Notes: generated from the letters alone by a model not told the origin. DNA of 64,000 bases from Lineus longissimus (GCF_910592395.1 NC_088318.1:16614349-16678348), one strand, 5' to 3'. Shown: positions 11,701 to 23,172, numbered from the stretch's first letter. A program made the numbers and translations.

Positions 11701-12722
11701 TGGTTGACCAACATCTCAAACAACTAAGATGGATCTGTCCATTGATTACAAAAAGTATGACCCAGATAGGCGCACTTGGTGAATCCAGACAATCTATAAT
11801 GCTCTGCTACCTGAAACAGAACGCCAGACAGACAGACTGGGTGTAATGTACACATACAGATCAATAGCCTACAGTTTGGTATACTAGCGCTGGATAAGAC
11901 CATATGAAAGGTCACCTCCCAAAACTAGGCAAATAGCGATTCGTTTTTTTAATATGATAAGATGCAGACGAATGATGGACTACATTTTGATTCCAAAAAT
12001 GCTGGCAGCAGTTGTAGACCATCGTGGTAAATTTCAATGACGTAATTCTGTTGGTTTTAGTGAAGACGCAGAAGGATGCACTGTATTGGGGTGGGGGGGG
12101 GGGGGGGGGGAGTCACTGATAAGGCATGGATATGACACTTAGCCAAAACAAAAAGCTAAGCAGGACTTGTAGATGCTCAACAGGTCTATGGTTTGGTTCA
12201 TCTTTCAAAATAAGGTAATCATTGATGCTAACGCTACCATATATGATGTACATACATCCCACAACAGCACTGCCGTTCATTTTCTGAGACGCAGATTCAG
12301 AATCTGTCTTTCTAAAGTAACAATGGTTGGTCATTAATACGCAATGAGATCATTCGATTCGCGAAATGTCAATTCCTGTTGTTAAAATCAGATTCATAAT
12401 GAAATGAATGGCACTTGACCCTGATATGGACATTGAGAGTTGTGTCTGACAAACAACAGTAGGCACAAAACCTTCAATTCAGATTTAAATGATGCTGAAG
12501 ACAGTATCCAACAAAATATATATCTAACCTAAAACCTTGACCCAAATCTATGCTTGAATTGAAATGCCTATATTATTATAATGAAATGAAAACCTGGCCT
12601 AGTTTTCTTTTTAACAGAAAATACTCACCCGACATAGCCTGGGTAGCCTCAATGATTAAAGACACCACAACCAAAAGGTAACACGTCCATAATCCTGCGT
12701 AGATATGCATTACATCATCCAT
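8384..12722 (-). CDS. Secreted CUB-domain protein, 5' part (two exons; 3' end unresolved)
   Basis: The coding sequence joins 12722-12629 and 8752-8384 on the minus strand, giving 154 residues plus one base. Residues 1-29 form a signal peptide with hydrophobic core LWTCYLLVVVSLII, so the product enters the secretory pathway. Residues 33-151 form one CUB domain: Cys33/Cys56 and Cys92/Cys114 are in the usual pair spacing, with the strands IVLNFTNIYGF and LVQLTYSW and the closing GFHLEYF. Where calcium-binding CUB domains carry Asp after Cys3 (CxxD), this one has CLPN, so that site looks lost. Both introns are phase 1, the classic arrangement for a shuffled extracellular module. The exon ends at a good donor (GAAG/gtaag), so more protein follows, but I could not find the next exon. 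CUB domains usually bind proteins or glycans; the ligand is unknown. Confidence 0.85.
8880..9110. repeat. Degenerate tandem repeat in CUB intron
   Basis: About six irregular copies of a 35-40-base unit, with CTGACCTAATTA followed by CTGCAGACTG...TGGAATCT. It lies in the intron between the signal-peptide and CUB exons. Confidence 0.75.
9115..12628. other. First intron of CUB gene
   Basis: Mostly unique AT-rich sequence. It contains a family-A MITE fragment (10011-10057), the longest non-repetitive open frame of the window on the plus strand (10278-10901, unrecognised, non-ATG start), an 18-base G run at 12093-12110 and no supported exon. Confidence 0.55.
10011..10057 (+). mobile_element. Partial family-A MITE
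   Basis: ACAGTAGAAGAGAACATCCC is followed by TTAGCGGACACCTCTCTATT, matching the left end of the copy at 20567. It is truncated after about 47 bases. Confidence 0.7.
12629..12722 (-). CDS. Exon 1 of CUB gene: start codon and signal peptide
   Basis: 94 coding bases from the ATG at 12722 to the donor TCGG/gtgagt. They encode 31 codons plus one base (phase 1). I chose the first in-frame ATG; an internal Met at residue 5 would also leave a functional signal sequence. Confidence 0.82.
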
Positions 12723-13600
12723 GATAATCCAGAGAGTTCAAGCGCCATTTCTAATTTAAGAGCTAGAGCACAGCCCCGCACAACACTAACCATCAAGTCA
12801 GTAGACTTGGCGGTACACTGAACACCAAGCACCACATAGTTTGTTTTTTCAGGCTCCTGAATGGTGAGCACCAGACGCGACCTGGATTCTTTTTTTCTAG
12901 TCGAATAGAGCTGTATTCAAATTCTTGTGAATTTATGATCATTTTATGTCAAGTTTGTTCAATAATGAGAATGCTTGCACTTTTTAAAGGGGATCTGGCC
13001 TATATTGTGATAACAGTTTGTTTTTTTTAGGGAAAGGGTATAGTATTACATTCTTGTTATCAGACACATGTCAGAATACAATTACCAAACTCGGGAGACC
13101 ACGTTAATGGCCCATGCCATTCATTAAAAATATGAAATTCGTAATTGAATTTGAAAACTTCCAATTATGTAAATGTGTACAAAATATAAATTTCAGCATT
13201 GCTGTTGTGTAAACAGATGACTAGTAGTACTATTAGTACCAAGTTAAATTCATGCGCATGATATCAGCACTACGGCATTGTGTATAACTGCATTTCTATT
13301 TCCTGTATACATTTCCTATGTATATATGAACGGCGCACCCCTTTAAACTCCCAATCCCCCCCCCAGGGTCATGACTCATGCGTTGGGGGAGGGGGCATCT
13401 TGGTCCTTGGAGTGCAAGACTCCTTACTATCTGGCAAACAATTAAAAATTAATGCAAGTTCTTATCTTATATAGCGCTTTATATGTACAACATTCTCAAA
13501 GTGCTTTACATTTTTTCCCAAGTCTAAGCTGAAACCTTTTACTCAGATGAGCTGCTCGATTAGCCTTTTCCTCATCTCCTAGTACAATTATCATGTATAA

Positions 13601-13638
13601 CAGTCCGAGGGGTGGTCTTTATAGAGAGGTTCTACTGT
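13601..13638 (-). mobile_element. Partial family-A MITE
   Basis: CAGTCCGAGGGGTGGTC is followed by TATAGAGAGGTTCTACTG. This is the 3' terminal segment of the family, in the same sense as the right end of the copy at 20567-20746. Confidence 0.7.
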
Positions 13639-16600
13639 TTTATCAAATTTTACATTACACGAAGCATGTTTGTGGGGACAACAGCGGTATGCCCGACAAA
13701 CACCGGGGTAGCAAGCCCCACCCCCCACCCCCAAGATAGAGAAGCCCTTGGCTGCATGCCACCTCAACATTTTATGGACACAAATCTTTTTCAAAATTGG
13801 TGCACCAATTTGTCATTTTCACGTGAGAACCTTGCAAACGGTCACCATCGAAAAGAATATTTATGATTTTGCCCCAGAAACAATAATGGCCACCTAAATC
13901 AAAATTTCACATCAATCATTGCACGCCTTGCACTGATACAAAGTAAATTGATACGATGGCGAAAAACAACAACCTGTTGTTGAGGACAATGCACAAAAGA
14001 AAACATTGTCCTCAGGGCACCTTTCATTTTGTTACTTGTTGCAACAACAGACTGTTGACCTGTGTTTGCCACCCCAAGAGTCTGAGGTTGGACAACAGAA
14101 GTCACCAACAACATCCATCAACTTGACAGATTTTTTAAAGGATATTTAAAGTAGAGTTCATTAGTTTTGATCTGCAGTCAAATTCTACCATTAAATGAAT
14201 TTATTCTCTATATAACAATGTTCTTTATTTCAATTTAATAGTTGTTTATTAGCACGTGGCATCGATGGGCGTGGTGTGCCATTTATTTCACTGATTTACT
14301 AAAATTCATACAACAAGTGATGAGTGAAGATGAATCCATCTAAAGAGCCACCTCGACACTTGCAAACAAACCAAAACTGACCAACTCCATTTTATGGCTG
14401 GGGATTTGGCAAGCTGCGCACCGAACTAGCATCATTTGTTGTCCTGTTTGGAGTGCCGCTTGCCGAACAGCACTGAAAATCGACCCAGTTTAGAAAGCCC
14501 AGCTTGGGTTAGTGTAAGCTTTGATTATTATGAAAATACCGCAATATTCTAGTTCTACATGTAATCTGTATAGCTACGATTTGAACCCCCCTAATGTTAT
14601 TTGGTTAGCCATAGCACCTCATGAACCCAGAGGAAGGCTTGAATTGGCCACTGGGTCAGACTTCTAATCTGACTATCACGAACTATGTTGGTATTTTGAA
14701 CCAATGGACAACTGACCCTAGTGGACAACACTCGCGGGACCAATGACCCTGGGCCAAGGGTAATGATCTGCGTACAAATGCGCCTCTTCATCACTACACA
14801 CCGATTTACATCAGTCGTGGACAAGTCTTTGTTCAGAAACGTTTCTGAATTCTTACTTTATTGGTTAAGAGTGATGATCAATCTGAGGCCAGTCATTCTG
14901 AGTACAAATGCGCCATCCAAAGAAGCGATAATATTCAAGCATATTCTCTCAGCCAGTATTGGCTTCCATTGCACATGTTTTACATGTGTAATGTACACAA
15001 ATGTAGGTAGCACGAATGGAGTTTTTTCTTCTTAAAAATTTGTGTATTTTTGAATGTGAACTATGGCTTTTCATTTTTAAGAACTTACGACAACAAAGTT
15101 CAGCTTTGATGTATTCTGAGATGATCCCACCTGCTCGTATCATTGAACAAGGCCAATTTTTCATACAGAATGTTGCAACCGTGTAATTTTACCCGATGCG
15201 GATAATCCTTGTTGTTTTGGTAAAAATCGAAGTGCAGCCTTGATAACCTCTGGATGACTTCCGTTTTAAAGCTGAGGCAATTCCGGTGCCGCTTTTCCTG
15301 CAGCAGCGCAAAAGTTGTTTTTTTCTCAACCATTTCGACAGGTTCAAGCAAGCAACCATCACTGTAACGACAATACTCCTCAACTGTTTACATGTAAAAT
15401 TTCCAGTAAGTAAGTAATAGTATGTTGATCCAGATCAAAAGTGGAGACATGGAGGTATAAAATTATTTCTACTGTTTGTTGCATTGGATTTGGATGTTTT
15501 TTCAATAAAGAAGGGAAAGTCAGTATGTAACACATTCATGGCCATTTTTTGTAACCTCTCGATAAACGTTTGAATGCCATTTTTTCTCAATAAAACAAGA
15601 TAACTTTTAAAAACCCTTTAAAAATATTCGGACAATGTTGGTCTCACTATCAGAAAATAGCAATTTTTTATCATGATCCAGAGATCATGGCCACTTCACT
15701 ACGCACAATGACATATTTTTAATGCAGGTCATTAAACCTGCAGCTTTTAGAACTTGTAATGTATACTATATCCCCTTCATATATATGTCATGTCATGCCC
15801 TTCCTCAACTCGTGACAATTTCATCCCGAAGGATGGTGCATGTCACTGTCATCAGATTCAGATAAAAGTTTTAAAACAATGTAGCAAAGGAATATGTCTG
15901 ATGCAGTAATTATCCAAGAGTAGACTGTGACAATCAAGTGAAGCAAGTTGCCTTGGTTTTGGTCAACATTTTAGCTCCACCCTCGCAGTTTTGGTGAGAC
16001 ATTTTAAAATACCTTGGTACCGTAAAGTCAACTTTTAAATGGAAAATGCATAAGCCTCGTTCTGAGAGTGGAGTGTTTTGGACACGCAACCAAGATGCTC
16101 TACCAAAGTTCCCTCGGGTTGCACTCGGCTCGGGTTTGGACTGTATTTTAGCTCCACCCTCGAGTGTCTTGGTAACTCAACCAAGGTCCTCCGCCTCGGG
16201 TTCAAGTCCTTAAACCAATACCTCCAGTTCGGTATCAATTCCTTAAACTGATTATTGCTGGGTTAGATATTTGTTGCAGGTTACAGCGGTGGCCTATTCT
16301 ACCTGCAGAATCTCGGATGGCTCTGGGCACCCCCCCCCCCCCGCATTTTTAGTCATATGACAGAAAACCGACAGGCTCCCCCAGGACATACTTTGCCAAT
16401 TCTTTTTTGGGTTTTTGACTCCCCAATCACATTTTAACCAACAAACACATGGCAAATGAGTATAAAAAAGTATATTTCAGCCTCAAACTCTTTCTTATTA
16501 TTGATAAATAATGCATACAATCAATCTCAAAAACTGAGTTCAGGGTTGACGCATGTTTTTTGCAGCAGTATCTCTACATCAGAGACCTTTTGGCAACAAC

Positions 16601-18213
16601 CTGCTCTGTGGAGAATTTGGGAAGCCCTGCATGAGATCTCTGATTACCAAGGTTCCTTTTTTCATTTCTTCAAGTGTAAAAAATATTTCAGCGGTTCAAA
16701 ATGGAAGCCCGCCATGTTGATTTCATGCCTAAAAAGACCAGTTTATTGAACTGCCGGTACAGTCTCACCAATAGCGACAAGGAAGTCCCTTACTGTGCTG
16801 GTATGAAAGTGACATACATGTAGTTCCGACAATCTTGCCCAAAACCACAAAGCAGACGCTGATCAATAGATGGGTGTTGAAATCAATAACGTAATTGTGG
16901 CGCTGTATTCTCGGTAGTCTGTAACCGACCAAGCATAAACATGTCATATACATACAAAATCAATTTTTAGTTGGAACTCCCAAGTTGAAGTTGAGTCCCT
17001 CGAGTTACAATCAGTGAACTAAAGTGCAAAATATACCCGAGCTGCTAGAACAATATGGTTGCATCGGCAACTTCATGTAACCTAATTTGACCTAATTGCC
17101 TAGATCCTGCCTGTAGACTCCCTTTAAAGAATGAAGGAAGCAAGCATGTTCCCCCTTTTTAAAGCTAATGGCACGAATAAGCCTGGCTGATCCAAAAGTG
17201 GGGGCCAAGCATGGATGTCAAATGCAGAAAACACAGACAGCTCGTCACTACATATCTATCTGTCAATTACGAGAATGCTTACAACAACTCCCGCGACTGA
17301 TTACGTAACAGGTACTTGGCTGATTAGACAGCCAGACGGCTCTAACCGAGACGGGGCTTATTATGTCTGGCTCCCGTCTAGGGCACTTTGAGCAAGAAGT
17401 ACACCACAAAATAGCGAATGCAATATATCAAAATAAAGAGGATAAAGATATTTACCATTTGCTAGAACTGTGTCGTATAGCAGTGCAACTGGAAAGACAA
17501 AAATGAGGAAGGTTTAGAGAAAATTGCATCCACCGGAAATGTTTTTTTTGTGCACCGGATGCACAGGAGCTAGACGGAGTGAAATTCAGTGTCGGATTTT
17601 GACCTTCCTTACCGAATAAACTAAAACATAAAAGCATGTCTAAGTAGGGATGTGCCTCCTTGTGAATCGAGACGTAATTCTCGGGCTACTCCCTGCGTCC
17701 TGATCCCAAAGAATTCGTGTATAATCCAAATCATTTAGAGTTTTATCAGACATTAGACAGCCATGTTCTCAACACTGCGCAGCTGTCTGGTGCGCAGATT
17801 TCGGATCCAATTTGAGAGACGACCTAGTTAACCAGTCTCGCCTCCAGGTTGATTGGTGGAAAATATGCGAATACAACAATGTATCTTACCATTCATAAAA
17901 TTCTAGGTCAATTAAAGGTTACCTGAAAGCGAGGTTAAAAAGTAGGCGGCGCGTCTGTTATGATAATTACGGCCGATAATTGCCTGGTCCACAACTCATG
18001 TGCACTTTTCCTGTCAAATGTCACCAGCAAAAAACGCATGTCATACGATAAAGGTATCATCGATATCGCCCATCACGAACTCCGCGAGTTAGATTCGAAT
18101 TAAACAAAAGCGAACCGGTATTTTGGGGGTCATACGAACACGTGGGGGAAGGACTTGCTATTTTTACAATACATGTGCTCGCCGCAGTCAATCATGTGGC
18201 AGTTGGGCGTCCC

Positions 18214-18219
18214 GTTGCC
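18214..18219 (+). promoter_or_regulatory. RFX half-site-like GTTGCC upstream of CIMIP1
   Basis: GTTGCCAT lies about 130 bases upstream of the CIMIP1 ATG. Known biology: RFX factors drive ciliary genes through X-boxes of the type GTTGCCATGGCAAC. Only the left half matches here, so this is a weak prediction. Confidence 0.25.
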
Positions 18220-18345
18220 ATAGTGCTATTTGCATAAATTATTAACTATCTGGGTCATTCTCGGATAGCTGCGAAAGGGTTTCCTCTTTTTTCTGTTCCA
18301 ATTAATCAATTAAAAGTCGGTGATTTTGACTGATTGGATTATCCG

Positions 18346-18416
18346 ATGGCAGATCCTAATGTTCAACAAGGCAGAGCAGCGGCCAAGTGTAATTACGTAG
18401 CAAACGATGAAATATG
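18346..18416 (+). CDS. CIMIP1: CIMIP1 exon 1
   Basis: 71 coding bases from ATG (context ccgATGG) through NDEI plus TG of Trp24, then the donor gtaggt. Reading on without splicing meets TAG immediately, which supports the intron. Confidence 0.9.
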
Positions 18417-21400
18417 GTAGGTTTTCAACGTCTTTTATTTTTGTTTATGTCCATGTTGTTGGTTTAGCTGTATACAATGTATGTCACTATGTGTATGTGT
18501 ATTTGGTGTATAACACCACATGTACGGTGTCTGCCCATTTCGCCTTAACCTTATTCGCCTTATCCAATTTTGCCTTCTCCCATTTAGCCTTCTCCTAACT
18601 TGCCTTTTCTCAATTCGCCTTCTACGATTTCGCCATCGTCTTATCTCGCCTTTGTTCCAATTGGCCTTCTTCCTAACTCGCCTTCCTCTCATCTTGCCTC
18701 ATCCTAGTTTGCCTTTTCTTATTTCGCCTTTGTCCTATTCTGCCTTGGTTCCATCCTGCCTTATCTCATCTTGCCTTTTCTTGATTGACCTTTGTGTCAA
18801 TTCGCCTTCTTCCCATTTTGCCTTCTCCCGTATCGCCATATCTCAACTCGCCTTTTATCAATCCCCCTTCGTTAAGCAAGGGGTCTATTATTCGCAGGGG
18901 GGGGGGGGGGGCAGTGTTTTGAGTATAGTTTAATGATTCTGTTCAAAAAAACTTTGGTACTTGTATTATCTCATGCTAAGTTATAGCATTGCTGTGAATG
19001 AAGAACATCAAACGTACCAAAACCATCTAAAGGGAACACTGCGTGGGACGTTCTTGAGAGCTAACTCGTTCTGTGAGAAGGCCTCATACTCCCCAATGAT
19101 CAAAGGAATACATCTTCCAGATTGCTGGATTTGAGTAGGCCTATTGACCATAGTCCATAATAAAGAACTTCAGAAGCACTCACACTTTGAATGATCAATA
19201 AAATACTTAGCACCCCCATCCCTCCTATATAGTACCAGGTCACAAGTCTTACTCATCAAAGAATGCCAAAACACTATGCCAAAATATTTCCATGAAAGAC
19301 TTGGAAGACTCTAAGATTTGACAAACATGGGTAAAGATACTAAGTTGGTTTTGGAGATACATGTAAGCTTACATGTAGATGGTTCAGAAGTTATGAAGAT
19401 TTGAAAATATTGGTAATTAAGCAACAGCCTTGGGTAGGGTACCAAAACATAATTCGTGGAAACACTCTTATATGAAAGACTGGCCCCACAAACATGGGTA
19501 AAAGAGACAAAAGTCTTTTGTAATATGGTATGTAATGTAATATGACTATAATGGCTGAGAAGGCGAAATAATACAAAGGCGGGGCGGGTAAAGGCGAGAT
19601 AGGATGAAGGCGAATTAGGACAAAGGTAAATTAAGACAAGGTGAAATAAGAGAAGGCAGATTAAGACAATGGCAAACTGAGACGAAGGCAAGAATGGATA
19701 AGGCAACTTGTGATAAGGCAAGATAAAACAGAGGCAAAATAGCATAAGGCGAAAAATGAAAAGGCGAAAAAAGACAAAGGCGAGATAGAATAAGGCGGAT
19801 TGAGAAGAGGCAAAATTGGAAAAGGCGAAATAGGAGAAGGCGAAATGTATATTTTTTAAAGGCAAAATGGGAAAAGGCGAAAAAAGACAAGGCGAAATGG
19901 GCATGAACCACATGTACAGTCTAGCTCATAAAAATATCAACACCTGTGCATGACTTGAGATTACTGCTAGAATACCTGACCGATTTCAATGCGGTTTGCG
20001 CAGGGTTGTCACAAATCAGGTTGACTGTCCATAGATCAGACTTTGGAAAGGCACTTGATAAATATGTATTATTATTATTATTATTTTATAATCATTAGTA
20101 TTATTACTATTATTATTGTTATTAGCATTATTACAGTAGAACCTTTCTATTAAGGACACCCTCGAGACTGAGACTGACAAGTGCTATCCTTAAGAGAGAG
20201 GTGTCCTGATTAGAGAGGTCAAATTGAATGGAAACAAGAAATTTGGGACCAAACTGAGTGTCCTTAATAGAGTGGTGTCGGCTATGGGATGTTCTACTTT
20301 ATCATTATAATGACAGTGAAGTGTCTGTGTCTTCATTACATGTAAAATCAACCATTTAATCAAGGTTATTGACATTCCACTAGCTGTTATGTAACTGCCC
20401 CCCCCCCCGTCACTTATTTCACGAATTGGCATTATGGTTCCTGTGTTCAATTAGTTATAGTGGATTAACAAGCTTTTTGGCAATATTTTAAAATTTCTTA
20501 AAGATTTTGAACCTGTGCTGTAATATTTGCTATTGCCTGAAGACATTATGGTCTTATGTTTGAAATACAGCAGAACCTCTATTAGCGGACACCTCTCTAT
20601 TAAGGACAACCTCTCTATTAGGGACACTAGTTTTGATCCCAAAGTGGTTGTTTCCATTCCATTTGACCTCTCTGATCAGGACACCTCTCTATTAAGGACA
20701 GCACTTGTCAGTCCCGAGGGTGTCCTTAATAGAGAGGTTCAACTGTAATCTGTTTAAGTTGTTTAATCCTGGGAAATTCTGTACATTTTACCCGACACTA
20801 TCATGAATGTTCAACTGTCAGTGGTCTATTTATCATGGTAATTACTTCTCGCTACAATTGTATATATTCCCCACTTCTTTTTGGCTCTTTTTAGGAAAGC
20901 CCATGTGCACCATGAAGAACATGCATCCAAAAGATGGGGAACCATTTGGAGTTTCTTGACACAAAGTAAAGAAGATGTAAGTTTAGTTTTACAGTTGAAC
21001 CTCTCTATTAAGGACACCATTGGGACTGACAAGTGCTGTCCTTAATAGAGAGGTGTCCTGATTAGAGAGGTCAAATGGAATGGAAACAACCACTTTGGGA
21101 TCAAAACTAGTGTCCCTAATAGAGAGGTTGTCCTTAATAGAGAGGTGTCCGCTAATAGAGGTTCTGCTGTATTTGATTTGTAGATGTTAGTCAGATGTCT
21201 TGTCTGCCAAAGGAATTTCTATTTTCGAAAAGAAAACTCCTTTCCTATTGCACTTATTCCTAGGTACAACCCAAGACAACGTTAGGTTTAACTGAAATGT
21301 TAATTAGTCTTAACGTGAAAATTCTAATGCGATTAACTGAAAGAGATAACGTCCTTAAGGAAACTTATCATATAACGATAGCGTGACTTTGGTGCTTTTG

Positions 21401-23172
21401 AACAACTGGACCCTGGCCTGTATTCTGCTAATTCTCAATCTGATTTATGGGACTGAGTGATAATCAAGATCTCATGTTTTGTTGATTACGACAAATTCCC
21501 AAGACCTTGTGTGTCTGACTAGCATATAGATCCACCCAAGGTTAGCACGCACTTTAAGGTCACTGTATTAGCATTCATTTATTCTCTATCTCTAATTGGT
21601 TGATCAATAGTTATTCTCGCATCGAGGCTGACACTATCTCATGCTGTCATCGCGATGTGATAGGCGGGGATCATCACGACCCGCCAAGATTAAGTACACC
21701 CACATTATCTTGAAACGTGCACGGAATTTTAAAACAATGTTTGTTATCTCTCATAACATTGATTGGTTCGTCAGAAAATGACCTTCTTGGCAAATCCCTT
21801 GGATACTTTCAGAAAGTAGCAGTGGCAAGTTCATGTTATACCCACGATCACATTGATTTATATTCCTTACTTAAACTGAGGTTACGATTCCCTAGTGTTT
21901 TGAAATTATGGCTTTTAATTGAGATGCTGGGTATCTGACAATTTTATGTATTATATGTTCTTAAAATTGATTCAAGTAACTAACTATTGCAATAAACTAC
22001 TATGACCAACAACTACAGTAGAACCTCCCCTCACAGATTTTTGTGCCATCCATCAAGAATGATTGTTGCATGATATAAGGTGTTTATTTTCACTTTTTTC
22101 CTAATAACTGAAATTCGAAAAACATTATTGGTGGGCCAGTCGTTCAGAATAAAGCCTCCCTTAAAAATGCACACACATGGCAGCCCAATAAATATACTGA
22201 ATCATAATGCTTTATCCATTGGGTTTTGTTTGATATTATGCATTGATTTTCCTTTGAACACCCTGCACCAATCTTATATGCATGCATGACTGAATCACTC
22301 ACAGAAAAGAAAGTTGTGGGTTCAATACCTTAGCCTATTCAAAGCTCCTGCCTTTATAAGTGCAATGTAAATGCCTTTATAAGTACGCTGTAAATACTCT
22401 ACCAATACATGATTCATAATCAATAGTACATGTAGTCTCTAACCCAATGATCATGTCTAGTTGCCATTATCCCAATTGTGATTTCGCTTTTGGAAAATAG
22501 GCCAAACTGTTGGTTCTCTCAAACATAAAAACAGACTGTTTGGTTGGATAAATATTGCCTGACAAAAACTGTTTTACACTTTCATGTGAACATTTTCATC
22601 TTCAAAGACTATGCATATCTTGTATAAACGTCTTAATTTTTTTGTTCTTGCTTTTTCGTTTTCACGGAAACTTTATTCTAGTAAAAGTACTTGTAAATAA
22701 CGGCCATGAGAGTTTTAACTGAAGTGTTTACATGATCAAATTGCGCAGTCAAGTTATTCAACAACGAGCCTGAACTCAAGTGAACATTATATTTCATCAA
22801 AACGCAACTCGTAGAGGATAAGTGGATCATACTAGCACAAAACAACTTGTATCATGAAATGGTTATCGTTAACATTCATACATATTACCCCTTCTTTTCT
22901 TCTAGTTGATGAAAGATGACATGCCAAACAGAAAGCCCAAGCGTGACAAGGACCTCCGCCTCCCAACCCCACTCCGTCTTCCTCCAATCACCCCCACACG
23001 GGAGTACATTCACGTTGGCCCTTGCCCAAAACCATTCCCTAACACCACAGCAAAACATATCGGTTGGCGATCATCTGTCGAGGGCTTGAAGTTAGAAAAA
23101 TATGGACGTTATTGCCGAGCAAAGGGGAACTTGATTGGACAGCTGAAGTGGCCTGCAGAGGCAATCGAGTAA
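18346..23172 (+). CDS. CIMIP1: Ciliary microtubule inner protein 1 homologue (C20orf85-like), complete, 3 exons
   Basis: The coding sequence joins 18346-18416, 20895-20976 and 22906-23172, giving 139 residues against about 137 in mammals. Family hallmarks appear in order: NDEIW at residues 20-24 (mammalian QDEIWK), ASKRWGTIWSFL at 34-45 (ARQNW-NWGFL type), LPTPLRLPPITPTREYI in the middle, IGWRSSV at 103-109, and KWPAEAIE at the C-terminus (CWPKQGVH type). Intron 1 is phase 2, splitting Trp24; intron 2 is phase 0. Splice sites are good: ATG/gtaggt, ctctttttag, GAT/gtaagt and ttcttttcttctag. Known biology: the protein is a microtubule inner protein of axonemal doublets in motile cilia. There is no signal or membrane segment. 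Intron 1 holds a foldback-like element and two MITEs; exon 2 lies between inverted MITEs. Identification rests on recalled family motifs. Confidence 0.93.
18519..19918. mobile_element. Foldback-like element with inverted minisatellite arms
   Basis: The left arm (18532-18860) is about 20 copies of a roughly 17-base unit, TTCGCCTT(N)TCCYA. The right arm (19561-19903) is a similar array of the same unit in reverse complement. Both outer ends share ACATGTAC, a short variable stretch and then TGCCCATTTCGCC, so the whole behaves as one element with long terminal inverted repeats around a 700-base centre. Known parallels are sea urchin TU and Drosophila FB elements, whose arms are also tandem arrays. 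I saw no transposase. It sits wholly within CIMIP1 intron 1. The long open frames over both arrays are low-complexity artefacts. Confidence 0.7.
20067..20132. repeat. ATT trinucleotide microsatellite
   Basis: An imperfect ATT run in CIMIP1 intron 1, directly abutting the family-A MITE that starts at 20132. Confidence 0.9.
20132..20299 (-). mobile_element. Family-A MITE, diverged copy
   Basis: A full-length-looking but diverged member. It starts TACAGTAGAACC, contains GACTGACAAGTGCTATCC and ends GGATGTTCTAC. It has the same orientation as the copy at 20991-21170. Confidence 0.8.
20567..20746 (+). mobile_element. Family-A MITE, complete, upstream of CIMIP1 exon 2
   Basis: 180 bases with terminal inverted repeats beginning CAGCAGAACC and ending GGTTCAACTG, flanked by TA on both sides. 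TA duplication and short CAG-type termini suggest a non-autonomous Tc1/mariner relative. It is the near-exact reverse complement of 20991-21170 (three mismatches counted by eye). Confidence 0.88.
20895..20976 (+). CDS. CIMIP1: CIMIP1 exon 2
   Basis: 82 bases: G completing Trp24, then 27 codons including HEEHASKRWGTIWSFL. The length is not a multiple of three, so skipping this exon would shift the frame. It lies in the 244-base spacer between two inverted MITE copies; the donor is only 14 bases from the second copy. Confidence 0.92.
20991..21170 (-). mobile_element. Family-A MITE, complete, downstream of CIMIP1 exon 2
   Basis: 180 bases, flanked by TA, in inverted orientation relative to 20567-20746 and about 98% identical to it. 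The pair could form a 180-bp RNA duplex in the CIMIP1 pre-mRNA. Confidence 0.88.
21171..22905 (+). other. CIMIP1 intron 2, remainder
   Basis: AT-rich sequence without recognisable exons or repeats. The intron ends in a strong acceptor, ccccttcttttcttctag. Confidence 0.7.
22906..23172 (+). CDS. CIMIP1: CIMIP1 exon 3 (C-terminal)
   Basis: 88 codons plus a TAA stop, read in phase 0 from the acceptor. It carries the conserved proline-rich LPTP/LPPITPTREY segment, GWRSSVEGL and the terminal KWPAEAIE, which together identify the family. Confidence 0.94.
   Translation: MMKDDMPNRKPKRDKDLRLPTPLRLPPITPTREYIHVGPCPKPFPNTTAKHIGWRSSVEGLKLEKYGRYCRAKGNLIGQLKWPAEAIE

Larger units (their letters stand above)
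12730..18345. other. Intergenic stretch
   Basis: No supported exon. It contains a family-A fragment at 13601-13638, a small AGCGCTTTA/AAAGTGCTTTA inverted repeat at 13473-13508 of a kind common in marine animals, and a block at 15965-16245 in which TTTTAGCTCCACCCTCG occurs twice. The last kilobase probably holds the CIMIP1 promoter. Confidence 0.5.

Noticed and set aside
19311-19913. 200-codon minus-strand open frame rich in Phe/Leu/Ala/Ser
   Set aside because: It lies on the foldback minisatellite; the apparent peptide repeats come from the 17-base unit, and overlapping frames are open too.
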